Origin: Dastarcus helophoroides
Taxonomy: Eukaryota; Arthropoda; Insecta; Coleoptera; Bothrideridae
Direction: 5' to 3'
Assembly: GCA_028583605.1 (NCBI GenBank)
Contig: CM053329.1
Coordinates: 13,006,501 to 13,070,500, forward strand
DNA: 64,000 nt
Each line of letters starts with the position of its first letter. Positions within the stretch are counted from its first letter, which is position 1. Shown in pieces: positions 33,173-43,365 of this stretch. A model generated the notes under the pieces. That model was not told the origin of the DNA and searched no databases. It was given only the letters and a program-made list of their open reading frames with translations. Position numbers and translations under genes: made by a program.

Positions 33173-34496
33173 ATAAGATTGAAAAATTTTAAATAAAAAA
33201 GAAAAATTTATTAAAAGGGTTTAAATTTTTCTAGAAACGAAATCTCAGATTTAAAAGTCAAAATTTCGGAAAAATTTTGAATGAGTTTAAGGTAAAAATT
33301 TTAAGATTTAGGGTGAAAATTCGAGAATGAACTTGAAATTTTAAGAACTTCTTTGAAAATGTTATACTACTTCTGAATATCCTGAGTATAACCTATTTTT
33401 TTTTTAATCTCGACTGAGATTTTAAATTTTTTTCTTGTTAATTGTGAGTTTTGGCATATTAATGCTTTTTTTTTAAAGTATTTTACCTTTTTAGGGCCTT
33501 CTTTAGCTTTTCATTTTTGCCTAATTTAACATTTTGCTCACCTTATTACCTTGCTTGATTGTGCTTAAAATCCGGTCTTTAATAATAAATGGAGCCAAAT
33601 AAAAAAAAATGATCCATTAACAATGTTTCTTAAAAAGAGCGCACGTCTGGAAAGTTCAGTTATATCTAGTGTGAAGCCAAGAAATTTCAAGAAAGGGCTG
33701 CAGCTTCCCACCCCCCCCTTGTTACGGGCCTGGTCAGAAGTACGGAATAAAATTCATATCTTTTAAGTTATTTAAAAATATGAATTTTATTTCGTTATTC
33801 TGGCCCTCCCTGTATATTTTTATTCGATCTTTCAAATTTTGTAAAAAAACGTAGATTTTCAATTTTTTTTTTTAATTTTCATTTGATTACCTATTTCACA
33901 TTTGACATGCTCTTGATATTTCCAGAAAAATGGAAATTTTGAAAAAACCTATCTAAATAGACAATTTTTGTCAAAAGAGTCGAAATTTCGAATATTATTT
34001 TTACTATAATTTTCACTAGTGGAGTGTCTAGAGGTTTTCACCTAGGATTACAGGTACAGTGGATGAGATTAAATAAAAATATATGTTAGCATTAGGGAAC
34101 CCGCCACTGTCTTTTCCACCTAGAATGTGCCACATGTGATACAAACCCATGACCTCTAGGCACGGGAGGGAGCAAGGGGAAGAAGGCAGTCGAGAATGAG
34201 CCGAGCAGATATCGAGAGCATATGTAGAAGAGACCAATAAAGCGAGTGATGAGTAAATTGTGCGTTATTTCATCGACAATTAAATACGATCCATCATTAG
34301 AGTTTACATATATGAAATGTTTAGATAATAATATACACATCAGGAAAGTCAAACACTGTCCATAGGGAGAATGTTAATGAGAGATTTAGCATTGAGAACT
34401 AATAGTGGAATAGATGAGCGGTGCCTTGTATTCTCCTACACCGGTGTAAACAATTCAACGCAGAGCGCAGCGATCAGTGCTGAGATTTCAGTAGTA
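33173..34496. other. Noncoding DNA with a small hairpin MITE
   Basis: Mostly AT-rich. 34020-34490 is less AT-rich and unrepeated in the window, with no ORF or TIRs; its nature is unknown. Confidence 0.5.
33726..33813. mobile_element. Hairpin MITE of mariner type
   Basis: ACGGAATAAAATTCATAT and its near complement ATATGAATTTTATTTCGTTA face each other, with outer GGGCCTGGTCAGAA and, inverted, ACAGGGAGGGCCAGAA. The ACAGGG tip next to TATA resembles Tc1/mariner ends. About 88 bp with almost no spacer. Confidence 0.65.
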
Positions 34497-37133
34497 GAGG
34501 AAAGTCACCAAATATGGAAGAGTATCCTAATATGGAATACCTTAATTTCTCTAAAAATATAAGTATGAAACGCAACACACGACCATCTTTTGTTTCATTC
34601 GGTCTATTTACTACCGCATTCACACCATCGTGTCAGTGCGCGAACGCTACACGTGTGGCAGGCGTGTTTTGTTTTGTTGTCACGCAGAAAATTTTAAAGG
34701 TAAGTAATAAATGAGTATTACCAGTTATTAGGTATGTATACATAAGTGTTATACTATTTAGTATATCGATATTATGTTTATTTCAACATTTTATGACCTT
34801 CAGTCATTAAAATATTGTGACTTGAAAAAATATTTAGACGAGTTTGAACTAGTATAAAAATCCAAATATGGACAGTCGTCGGTGTCTAATTATGGAAATT
34901 CCATAATTAGGTCTTTATATTTCACATGATAGGTACTTGCTACTATTTCTTTAAAAAATTATATGTTATGTTTGTTTTTAGAATGTCGGCTTCACAATCA
35001 ACCAAGAAACGAAAAATCTGGGATGAAGAAAAAATGGCAGAAGCTATAAAATTCGTCCGGGGAAAGAAAACGGGATATTTGAAAGCGGCACAGCATTTTC
35101 AAGTGCCTAGGACAACTTTATTTCGTTTATGCCAACAAGATGAACAGTCTCCAGAAGTGGCAGCAGCTACGACATTAGGACGAAAAACTATATTGGGCCC
35201 CGAACTTGAACGTCAGCTAGTAGATGGAGAGCAAGTTTCACGGTTTAACAAGAACTGATCTTCGCCGTATGGCGTATATGCTAGCAAAGCGAAACAACTT
35301 GTAGAATCCCTTCGGTAAATCAGGTATGGCTGGAAAAAACTGGTTAAAGTTATTTTTAGATCGTCATAAAGATAAACTTGCGATAAGAAGACCAACTGGT
35401 ACATCTTTTGCCAGAGCATTTGGATTTGATAAAGAAAAAGTGGATGCTTTTTTCAACCTCCTTGAAGAGCTTTACACTAAAAATAATTATCTACCAAATC
35501 GAATTTAGAACGTGGATGAATCAGGCCTCACAATAGTACAAAGTAAGATACCACAAATCATCGGTTACAGAGGTAAACGCCAGATAGCTGCACTGACATC
35601 AGCAGAAAGAGGATCTCTTATGACAATAGTTGTTTGCATGAATGCTACTGGTCATTTTGTGCCACCGTTCATTATTTTTCCCAGAAAAAATATGAGTGCT
35701 CAGCTAATGAGAGGCTGCCCTCCAGGATCAATCGGAGTTGCACATCCATCAGGGTGGATTCAAATGAACATCTTTACAGACTGGTTGAGGCACTTTATTC
35801 AACACACCAACCCGACTCCTGAATCAAGGGTTTTACTGATACTAGATGGACACTATAGTTATACTCATAATATCGATATAATAGATATTGCTAGGGAAAA
35901 TAACGTGGACATAGTTTCGTTACCTCCACATACGACTCACAAATTGCAGCCGTTAGACAAGACTTTCATGGGGCCATTAAAAACACTACAGTGAGGAAAT
36001 ACGCATGTGGATTAGAAACAACAACAAACCTCTAAGTACATATGATATTGTGGAGCTGTTTGGCAAATCCTATTTGAAAGTACAAACAGGTGAAATTGCA
36101 GCCAACGGGTTCAAAGTCACTGGATTATGGCCTTTAAATAAAAATGTGTTCAGTGATGTGGACTTTATTGCTGCGCAACAAAATGCTGTAAGAGACGGTT
36201 GTACAACCAATATCACTCCACTGGAATCAAGATCTGAAACTGGTCAAGTTCTGATAGAAATACCTGTACCAGAAACAACTGCTAATGTACAACCTGAACC
36301 TGCACCCTCGACTTCCGGGCTTAATCGCAGCAGTTTGGGTCTGGTGTCTCCGCATGCCATAAGTCCAGCACCAGAGAAACGAAGAAAAGTATCTAACAGA
36401 GAAAGAAAAGCTGCTATAGCAGCAGTCATAACATCTTCACCCTACAAAAATGATTTAGTAAATAAAAATATGAAGAGACAAGAAAAAGAAAGTAAATTAG
36501 TCAAGACAAAGAATAAGAAGAAAACTGCGAAGAGAAAGAAACAAACGAAGAAAAATAAGGATGATTGGGAAGAAGAAGACTCTGAGGAACAGGACGATAT
36601 CCAGTTTGATGAAGGCAGTGAACATGATGAGTTGATGGACCAAGTATCTCCTGACTCTGCTGATGCAGAATGTATGTTCTGTTCAAGACTTTTTTCCATG
36701 GATAAAAGTGGAGAAAGCTGGATTAAATGCTTAATGTGTGGGCTCTGGGCACATTATGATTGTGCTGGTCCAGAGTTTGATACTTGGATCTGTGACATTT
36801 GCAAGTGAATTAAGTAACTTCTTTCATTTATCACAATATGTTATTTTTAATTATTTGATCTCATAGATATTTATGTCTATTTTTGTTATTGTTATGATGA
36901 TTTATGCTTATATTCCATATATGAGTACCTATTCCGTATTTAGTTACTTATTTGTAATTTTGGTTTTTGTGTTAGATTGTAATTTAATAACTAATATATT
37001 TGATTAAAGGCTGTTAATTACTACATATAAATGTATGACTTATTAGTAATAACATTAAACTGTTTTCATTTCTATGAAGTTTTTTTTTATATCCCTAAAA
37101 CAAAATGGTATTCCATATTTGGTGACTTCCCTC
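34497..37133 (+). mobile_element. Complete pogo element with mutated transposase
   Basis: 2637 bp between TA duplications (34495-34496 and 37134-37135). The ends are GAGGAAAGTCACCAAATATG on the left and, inverted, GAGGGAAGTCACCAAATATG on the right. Extra copies of the tip word ATATGGAAT/ATTCCATAT occur inside both ends (about 34533, 34865, 34894, 36913), probable transposase binding sites. It carries a transposase with leader intron and zinc-finger tail. Confidence 0.92.
34983..36808 (+). pseudogene. Pogo transposase with C-terminal PHD-like zinc finger, inactivated
   Basis: A possible leader intron (donor AAAGGTAAGT at 34700, acceptor TTTTTAG ending 34981) puts the ATG at 34983. Domains: psq HTH (KRKIWDEEKMAEAIKFVRG, LKAAQHFQVPRTTLFRLC), a CENP-B-type second HTH (about 35220-35480, WLKLFLDRHKDKLAIRRPT), and the DDE core with NVDESGL (first D), LLILDGHYSYTHN (second D) and SLPPHTTHKLQPLDKTFM. 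Then come a basic/acidic linker and CMFC..., CLMC...HYDC..., WICDIC, a Cys/His pattern of PHD type. A frameshift near 35255, TAG at 35507, TGA at 35992 and a small shift near 36000 kill it. The lesions are few, so inactivation is fairly recent. Confidence 0.88.
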
Positions 37134-37135
37134 TA

Positions 37136-37780
37136 CATCATAGCTTCTGACGTGTTTTCTTACGGGATTACTACTGGCAGGCAACAATTTTATTAAAATT
37201 TGCATACAACATGTTGTATGTTCTTTTCGTTCGTTGATTTAATCAACGTCTGAGGTAAAATAAGACTGATATTCTTTGATAACCAAAATAAGTAAATGAG
37301 GTTTCTTAAACAAAATTACTAATAATTCTTATGAAGAATATAACATAATAACTCTTTAAACATAACAATATAAGGAGTTGAAATAGGCCGCTAGACTGCG
37401 CTAAACAATATTTCAGTCTGTTGTGAAACTCTTGACGAGTTTTTTCTAACATCTAAACATCTAAACTGCGTCAAAGTAGGGGAATACGTTCAGCGGCCGT
37501 AGAAAACTATGAAAGGGACAATTCTTAACGTTTTATATGGACAATGAAAATTTTTTCTTATCTGTATGTAAAAAAGTTTACCTATTAAAAAATTGTATAA
37601 ATAAATAATAATAGTAATAATAAACTGGGTGTTTTAAAATAAGGTGCTCATACCTAAGAAAAAGCTAAACTTTTTCTTAATTTTCAAGACCCTCTAACTT
37701 ACCTGGAAATCTGCTAGAGTGCAGCCTGTCCCTGAAAAGGAAAAAAGGAATCTGACTAACAACTATTGCCCTATATCTTT
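37136..37780. other. Noncoding DNA
   Basis: AT-rich, not tandemly repetitive. No feature supported. Confidence 0.5.
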
Positions 37781-37789
37781 GTTTTCTCG

Positions 37790-38950
37790 CTGATAGATCG
37801 CTTCAGGTCATCGTCGGCGACATATCATCCGAGACATTCGCGATTTATGCAGGGATGCCTCAGGGGTCTGTCCTGTCTCGTACTCTGTTTCTGTTACACA
37901 TAAACAAACTCTTAGCTTCAAATTCCAATCCGATATACAGCTACGCAGATGATTGTAGCCTAGTGTCCGACAAATCAATGTCCGTCGCTGCTTCAGATCG
38001 ACTAAGGGGACAGCAGATACACATTTTTTTTGATGTAACGGACTGGTCCTTGGTTATCTTCAAAAATTGAAACACAGAACTTGTCCCCTGAAACCAAAAA
38101 AAATTAAAAAACACAACAAAGGTTGCTCTGAGAGCAACCTTTGTTGTGTTTTTTAATATTCTTGGTTTCAGGGGACAAGTTCTGTGTTTCAATTTTTTAG
38201 TAGATACACATGATTAATCGATATCTTGAAAACATTCTGGAATGGGGTAAAAAAATCTGGTCGAATTCAACAGTGGGGTTTTCTCTAAGAAAACATCAAG
38301 GGATAATGCAACAAACATACTAATGGACGGTAAAATCCTTCCGATGGGATCTAATCTATTTATCCTTGGAGTAAATGCGAGCACTAACTTCTCTTTGGAT
38401 GATCATGTGCGCGCCATTGCCAAATCTGCCCCTCAGAAGCTAGGCTTTCTTTTTAAAGCTAAAAAGTACTTTACATCTCATCAGCTATTAACACTAAACA
38501 AAGCTCAAGTTAGGCCAACACTAGAATACTGTTCTCATGTTTAAAGTTCAGCCTCAAAGTTCACTTTAGTTCTTTTGGATTCAGTTGAAAGAAGAACGAT
38601 TCGCCTAATTGATGATGAGAGTTTCACCGATTCTCTCAAAACACTAGAGCACAGGCGGATGGTTTGTAACTTATCTCTTTTCTACAAGTACTATCATGGG
38701 AGATGCTCGCAGGAACTAATATGATGGATCCCCCGAAGGGCAAGAGTTTTAAATCATACAACACAGTCGGCGACACCTGTGCGATCCAGCTTGACACAGT
38801 GAGGGCTCCTGTCTACGGAGACTCTTTTTTCTATAGAACTTCCAAGCTATGGAACTCGGAATTTATCCCAAAAATTACAACTTATCCTTGTTTAAGAAAG
38901 TGGTTCATCCTCATTTATCTTTGTTTCTGCATCCTCCTCACGGAGCTTTG
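37790..38950 (+). pseudogene. CR1-like reverse transcriptase C-terminal half
   Basis: DRSLQVIVGDISSETF, MPQGSVLSRTLFLLHIN (motif B) and IYSYADDCSLVSD (motif C, YADD) precede the insertion. After it come ILGVNASTNFSLDDHVRAIA, KLGFLFKAKKYFTSHQLLTL, VRPTLEYCSHV, SVERRTIRLIDDESFTDSL, LFYKYYHGRCSQE and FFYRTSKLWN. This order is typical of insect CR1/Jockey-like ORF2 C-termini. A TAA at 38542 and several frame changes show it is dead. Confidence 0.85.
38025..38201. mobile_element. Penelope-type head-to-head inverted pair with 10-bp target duplication
   Basis: Two copies of the Penelope terminal region (blocks CAACCTTTGTTGTGTTTTTT, TTGGTTTCAGGGGACAAGTT and CTGTGTTTCAATTTTT) face away from each other around a single G at 38130. 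The duplication AGATACACAT (38015-38024 and 38202-38211) brackets the pair. Both arms begin AGAGCAACC, the base directly after the predicted hammerhead cleavage point in intact copies. The left copy retains the far 3' end GATAACCAAGGACCAGTCC. The arms differ by a few bases and one indel. Confidence 0.88.
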
Positions 38951-38989
38951 AAGAGATAAGGGTTATCCTTTGCGAGTGCATTGAACATA

Positions 38990-39480
38990 AAAAAAGCTTT
39001 ACTCAATCCCACCTTCTAATAATAAAGAGATGAGTTTTAAAGAGACTTAACAATAGGGTGTCCATTATTTACCAAGTTGGTTTTTTTATCTTGGTTATTC
39101 TCTAAATTATTCATTTACAGTCTAAAAACAATTTTAGAAATGAACAAATATATGGATTTGCTGTGATAATGCGTGCATAAGCAGCTGCTAAATATATGCT
39201 CCATTAATAAACCCAAATTCTACGGGAATTAATGAGCGATTATTTCAGAAAATTGTGGTAAACCAAAGGTGTAAACAATAAGAACAGTGTAGTGATTAAA
39301 ACAACACTAGAGACAAACAGGTTAGTGCAATAATTGGCAATTTAAAGTAAGACTCTGCATTTGTATTAGCTCTGATAAGAGATAAGAAACCGTGACCTTC
39401 GAGGAGATAGTCCGGGGAACGGTTTCTTTCGTGGAAAATACGTGCATCACAACATATAGTAATCAGATTAGGAATCAGCG
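38990..39480. other. AT-rich DNA upstream of the RTE-like element
   Basis: No ORF. Part of it may be the 5' untranslated region of the RTE-like element, whose 5' boundary was not found. Confidence 0.5.
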
Positions 39481-39499
39481 CTGAAATAAAGAAATAAAC

Positions 39500-40147
39500 A
39501 TGGACAAGAATTATATGAGAGACGCCGACATGGAGGAGTCCTCCACAAACGAAGGAGGCAAGAGAAAAAGGGTACAAGAAGAAACCTTAGCGAGAACAAA
39601 AAAAATGTCGAGAACGCCAATAAAAACAAAAACAATTGATAACGAGGATAAGCTTGATCTTATACTAAGTATGATGCAGGATATAAGAGAAGAAATGCAA
39701 GAAATAAAAAATGAACAGAAAAAATACAATAACGACATTAGAACAATCCAAATCGAAAACACCAAACTAAGAGAAGAAAACGAGAGAATTATAAAAGAAA
39801 ACGAGAAAATGAAAAGGGATATAAAAATAATAAGCAATAATTTGAAGTGGATCGAAAGAGATAAAAGGAAAAATAACATAATTGTCAACGGTCTAACAGT
39901 AAATACAAACGACAATGCAATTTTAATTACAGAAATGGAAAATTTCTTTAAAGAAAAATTAGAAATACAAACCAAAGTTGAAGAAACTTACAACATTGGT
40001 AAAAATATATATCTTGTGAAACTGCAAAATAAACATGAAAAGAAGCAGATTATGAAAAACAAATCAAAGCTTAGAAAAATTAATGAAAAAATATTCATAA
40101 ATGAAGACGCACAAAGAAAGGGAGAAGCAGAGATAACTAAAAAATAA
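39500..40147 (+). CDS. ORF1 of the RTE-like element (coiled-coil protein)
   Basis: ATG at 39500. The N-terminus is charged, followed by a heptad-rich coiled coil (about residues 55-115: IENTKLREENERIIKENEK), then RDKRKNNIIVNGL, a pattern at the start of the RNA-binding domain in L1/RTE-type ORF1 proteins. The frame stops at TAA 40145, but the neighbouring frame continues EEKKRMGKNIKMGYNKIIVD and GETWKWNKIKEKL. This fits the expected C-terminus, so a 1-nt slip in the A-rich stretch near 40140 probably truncates the protein. Its usual role is binding the element RNA. Confidence 0.75.
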   Translation: MDKNYMRDADMEESSTNEGGKRKRVQEETLARTKKMSRTPIKTKTIDNEDKLDLILSMMQDIREEMQEIKNEQKKYNNDIRTIQIENTKLREENERIIKENEKMKRDIKIISNNLKWIERDKRKNNIIVNGLTVNTNDNAILITEMENFFKEKLEIQTKVEETYNIGKNIYLVKLQNKHEKKQIMKNKSKLRKINEKIFINEDAQRKGEAEITKK

Positions 40148-40309
40148 AGCAGAAGAGAAGAAACGCATGGGTAAGAATATCAAAATGGGATATAACAAGA
40201 TAATAGTTGATGGAGAAACTTGGAAATGGAACAAAATCAAGGAAAAATTAGAAAATACAAATTCAAAAAACTGAGCAATAAATCTAAAGAGGTAAATAGT
40301 ATGATGACG

Positions 40310-41078
40310 AACAAGGCAATGAAAATGGATACGAAAACACATAAAAACACAACAATAGAAAAAATAAATAAAAAGGAAAAAACAGGAAAAGAAATTTGGA
40401 AAGTGGGAACATGGAATGTTAGAGGACTAAGGGGAAAAGAGGAGGAACTAATAGAAGAATTTGAAATGACAGGGATCCAAATATTAACAATAACAGAAAC
40501 GAAGAAGAAGGGGCAAGGGGAACTAGTGCTAGAAAATGGACAGTAGAGTAGAACAAAATAAACATGCTGCGGCAGGGGTTGGGTGCATAATAGAGAAAGG
40601 ATTAGTAGATAATATACTAAATTGGGAAGGCATTTCTGAAAGAATACTAAAAATAGAATTTGATGATATATATGGGGAACGAATATGCATAATAATAATA
40701 TATGGACCAAATGAAGATGATTCAGCGAGTAATAAAGATCAATTCTCGGAGGAACTAACATTGGCCACAGAGACAGGTAAAGGTAAAATTATCGTAATGG
40801 GAGATTTTAACAGTAGGGTGGGTAAAAGAGAGAATAGAAATGTAAATGTGATTGGAAACTGTGGGGAAACAAAAATAAACAACAATGGGTTAAGAATGAT
40901 AGAATATTGCATATTGAACGATCTCATAATAACAAATACGTTTTATGAACACCAGGGTATACATAAATTTACAAGAATAGCAGAAAACAGAAAAGAAAGA
41001 CCCATAATTGACTACGTACTTGTGCAAAGAAATAATAGAAAATCGATCACGGATGTAAGAGTCAAAAGAAGTGCGTAA
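40310..41078 (+). pseudogene. AP endonuclease domain of ORF2, frameshifted
   Basis: KVGTWNVRGLRGKEEELIEE (motif with the N), ILTITETKKKGQG (E) and, after a frame change with short deletion near 40540, HAAAGVGCIIEKGL, IIIIYGPNEDD, IIVMGDFNSRVGK (D and N), and IDYVLVQRNNR. This is the Mg-dependent APE-type nuclease that nicks target DNA for target-primed reverse transcription. An in-frame TAA (41076-41078) precedes IFSDHYLVVAKI, which holds the final SDH motif. Confidence 0.85.
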
Positions 41079-43238
41079 ATATTTAGTGATCATTACCTGG
41101 TTGTAGCAAAAATTAGGAAAAAGAAGAAGTGTAGAAGTGACAACGAACGACACGAAACTGCACCAGTAAAAAAAGAAAATATTAAAACATACAGATTAAG
41201 AGAAAAAGATATAGCAAACAGTTATCACCAAATTCTTGAGGAAAAAATAAGTAATATAGAAAAGGAGATTGAACAAAAAGATATTGAAGACATATGGCAA
41301 ATATTTAAGGAGGTAGTAATAGAAGCAACTAAACAAGCATGTGGCACGATTACAACCAACGTCAATAAAAAGTTAACTGCCTGGTGGAACGATGAAATCA
41401 AAAAAAAAGTTAAATTAAAAAAACAAGCGTGGAAAGAGTACTTAAATAATAACACCGCACAAAAATACACTTTGTATAAGAAGAGAAGAACCAAAGTAAA
41501 AAAAATGGTTTTGGAAGCTAAACAGAAGGCATGGGAATGTTTTGGGAAAAAAATGGAGGAGACAAATAAAGGAGATCGCAAGCTATTTTCTATAGCAGTG
41601 AAGACAATAAGAAAAGGAAAAGAAAAGAAATTGACGACTATAACAAGCAAAGAAGGCGCGTTGCTAAAAGATGAGAATTTAATTATGAACAGATGGAAAG
41701 AATACTTTTACGAACTATTAAATCCACTGGAAACAGAGACACAAGAAGGCAAAGAAGTAACAACAAATGACACAATAGCAGATGAAGAAAATGAAGTACT
41801 TACGATAGAGGAAGTTGAAGAAGCAATCAAGGCCACAAAATGTGGAAAAGCACCCGGACATGATGGAATAACACCAGATATGATTAAACACATGGGAAAG
41901 AAAGGTGTAAAACTCTTGTACAACATTTGTAATAAGGCATGGATAAAAGAAAATATACCTAAAGATTGGGGAATAGGTGTTATTATGCCCACATATAAAA
42001 AGGGAGATAGAAAACAATGCCAAAATTATCGAGGTATAACTTTATTGAGCACGGTAGCAAAGATATATGAAAGGATGTTAGCAAATAGGCTCCGTTTAGT
42101 CATAGAAACGCAATTAAGTGTATCCCAAAGTGGATTTAGAAGAGGCCATAGTATACAGGACCATATATTCACGATGAAACAACTTACGGATAAAATATTA
42201 AGACAACGGAGAGAGGCATATCTAGCGTTCATTGATCTTGAAAAGGCTTTTGACAGAACACCCAGAAAACAAATATGGATAAGTTTGGAACAACGAGGAG
42301 TCAGCCGAAAATTAATTGCTGGAATAAAAAGCATATATGAGGAAAATGCAAATTACGTCAGAACGCGAAATATGCAGTCTTCTACTTTCTACACAAGAGA
42401 TGGTTTACGACAGGGAGGAGTACTTAGCCCATTACTATTCATTATCCTGATAGATGACATACTCAAACAAATATGTACTAAAACAACAGGCCTACAAGTA
42501 GGATACTACAATCTACAAAAAGTCTGTATAAAAGAATGTGCATTTGCAGATGATATAGTAATAATGGCCAATTCACCCGAAGACCTACAAACTAACTTAG
42601 AAATATGGAAAGATACTCTAGAATCTAAACAAATGAAAATAAATGTCAATAAAACAAAAGTAATGGCGATAACAGAAGATGAAAATAAAAAAATAAATAT
42701 ACGATTGGAAAATAAGGATATACAGCAGGTCAAGGAATTCAAATATTTAGGAGTAATAATAGATAATAAAGGAAATCAGGATAGGGACATCAATGAACGA
42801 ATAGAGAAAGCACTTAAAGCATATTACAGTATGTGTGCAACCATAGTCAAGAAGAAAGAAATATCCAAAAATATGAAAATGTTGGTATACAAGACTATCC
42901 TCCAGCCTATACTACTATTTGGAAGTGAAACCTGGGTTTTAACGGAGAGAATGAAAAGCCGGATACAAGCAGCCGAGATGAAGTTCTTAAGAGCGATAAA
43001 GGGAATAAGTAGAAGAGATCGAATAAGAAATCAAAAAGTGAGGGAAGAACTGGATGCTAAGCCTGTATTAGAAATTGTCGAAGAAAAACAATTAGGTTGG
43101 TGGGGACATATACAAAGGATGAAAGATAATATGCAAGTAAAGAAAATATGGGAAGCAAGAACATCGGACCGGAGACGTAGAGGCAGACCTAAAGAAAGAT
43201 GGGGTGACATCATTGATAAATTAATCAGAGACAATTAA
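41079..43238 (+). CDS. Reverse transcriptase domain of ORF2, open reading frame
   Basis: An uninterrupted frame of 719 codons, in frame with the endonuclease upstream of the TAA. RT motifs: IEEVEEAIKATKCGKAPGHD, VIMPTYKKGDRKQCQNYRGI, AYLAFIDLEKAFDRTPRKQI (motif A), GLRQGGVLSPLLFIILID (motif B), CAFADDIVIMA (motif C, FADD) and EFKYLGVIID (motif E). The C-terminal tail has ILLFGSETWVLTERMKSR and QLGWWGHIQRM followed by RRRRGRPKERW, as in RTE-like elements of insects. It synthesises cDNA at the nicked target. The stop is TAA at 43236. Confidence 0.88.
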   Translation: MFSDHYLVVAKIRKKKKCRSDNERHETAPVKKENIKTYRLREKDIANSYHQILEEKISNIEKEIEQKDIEDIWQIFKEVVIEATKQACGTITTNVNKKLTAWWNDEIKKKVKLKKQAWKEYLNNNTAQKYTLYKKRRTKVKKMVLEAKQKAWECFGKKMEETNKGDRKLFSIAVKTIRKGKEKKLTTITSKEGALLKDENLIMNRWKEYFYELLNPLETETQEGKEVTTNDTIADEENEVLTIEEVEEAIKATKCGKAPGHDGITPDMIKHMGKKGVKLLYNICNKAWIKENIPKDWGIGVIMPTYKKGDRKQCQNYRGITLLSTVAKIYERMLANRLRLVIETQLSVSQSGFRRGHSIQDHIFTMKQLTDKILRQRREAYLAFIDLEKAFDRTPRKQIWISLEQRGVSRKLIAGIKSIYEENANYVRTRNMQSSTFYTRDGLRQGGVLSPLLFIILIDDILKQICTKTTGLQVGYYNLQKVCIKECAFADDIVIMANSPEDLQTNLEIWKDTLESKQMKINVNKTKVMAITEDENKKINIRLENKDIQQVKEFKYLGVIIDNKGNQDRDINERIEKALKAYYSMCATIVKKKEISKNMKMLVYKTILQPILLFGSETWVLTERMKSRIQAAEMKFLRAIKGISRRDRIRNQKVREELDAKPVLEIVEEKQLGWWGHIQRMKDNMQVKKIWEARTSDRRRRGRPKERWGDIIDKLIRDN

Positions 43239-43365
43239 ACCTAAACGAAGCAAAAATTTTAGCGCTAAACAAAAGGAATGGAAAAAATTTTGTGAATGAA
43301 ATAGAGAATACCAATCCCGACACCTTACGGTATAAGGGAATTGATTATATATATATATATATAGT

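Larger units (their letters stand above)
37780..38990 (+). mobile_element. CR1-like non-LTR retrotransposon, 3' part, with nested Penelope pair
   Basis: RT motif B onward and the C-terminal region are recognisable in broken frames; everything upstream of motif B is missing (5' truncation or decay). A 177-bp Penelope-type inverted pair (38025-38201) interrupts it and left a 10-bp duplication. Confidence 0.75.
39480..43365 (+). mobile_element. RTE-like non-LTR retrotransposon, nearly full length
   Basis: Two ORFs: ORF1 (coiled coil) and ORF2 (AP endonuclease plus RT). The 3' end is CCCGACACCTTACGGTATAA, GGGAATTGATT and an (AT)n tail, the microsatellite-type tail used by RTE-group elements. An isolated copy of exactly this tail is at 57502-57606. 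Only one frameshift in ORF1, one in the endonuclease and one in-frame stop were seen, so the copy is young. Confidence 0.82.

Noticed and set aside
34110..34170. Possible SINE B box in GGGTTTGTATCACATG (minus)
   Set aside because: Poor match to GGTTCGANTCC, no A box upstream and no second copy in the window.
39511..42742. Long minus-strand ORFs opposite the RTE-like element (up to 174 codons)
   Set aside because: Antisense shadows of an A-rich coding strand; no domains.
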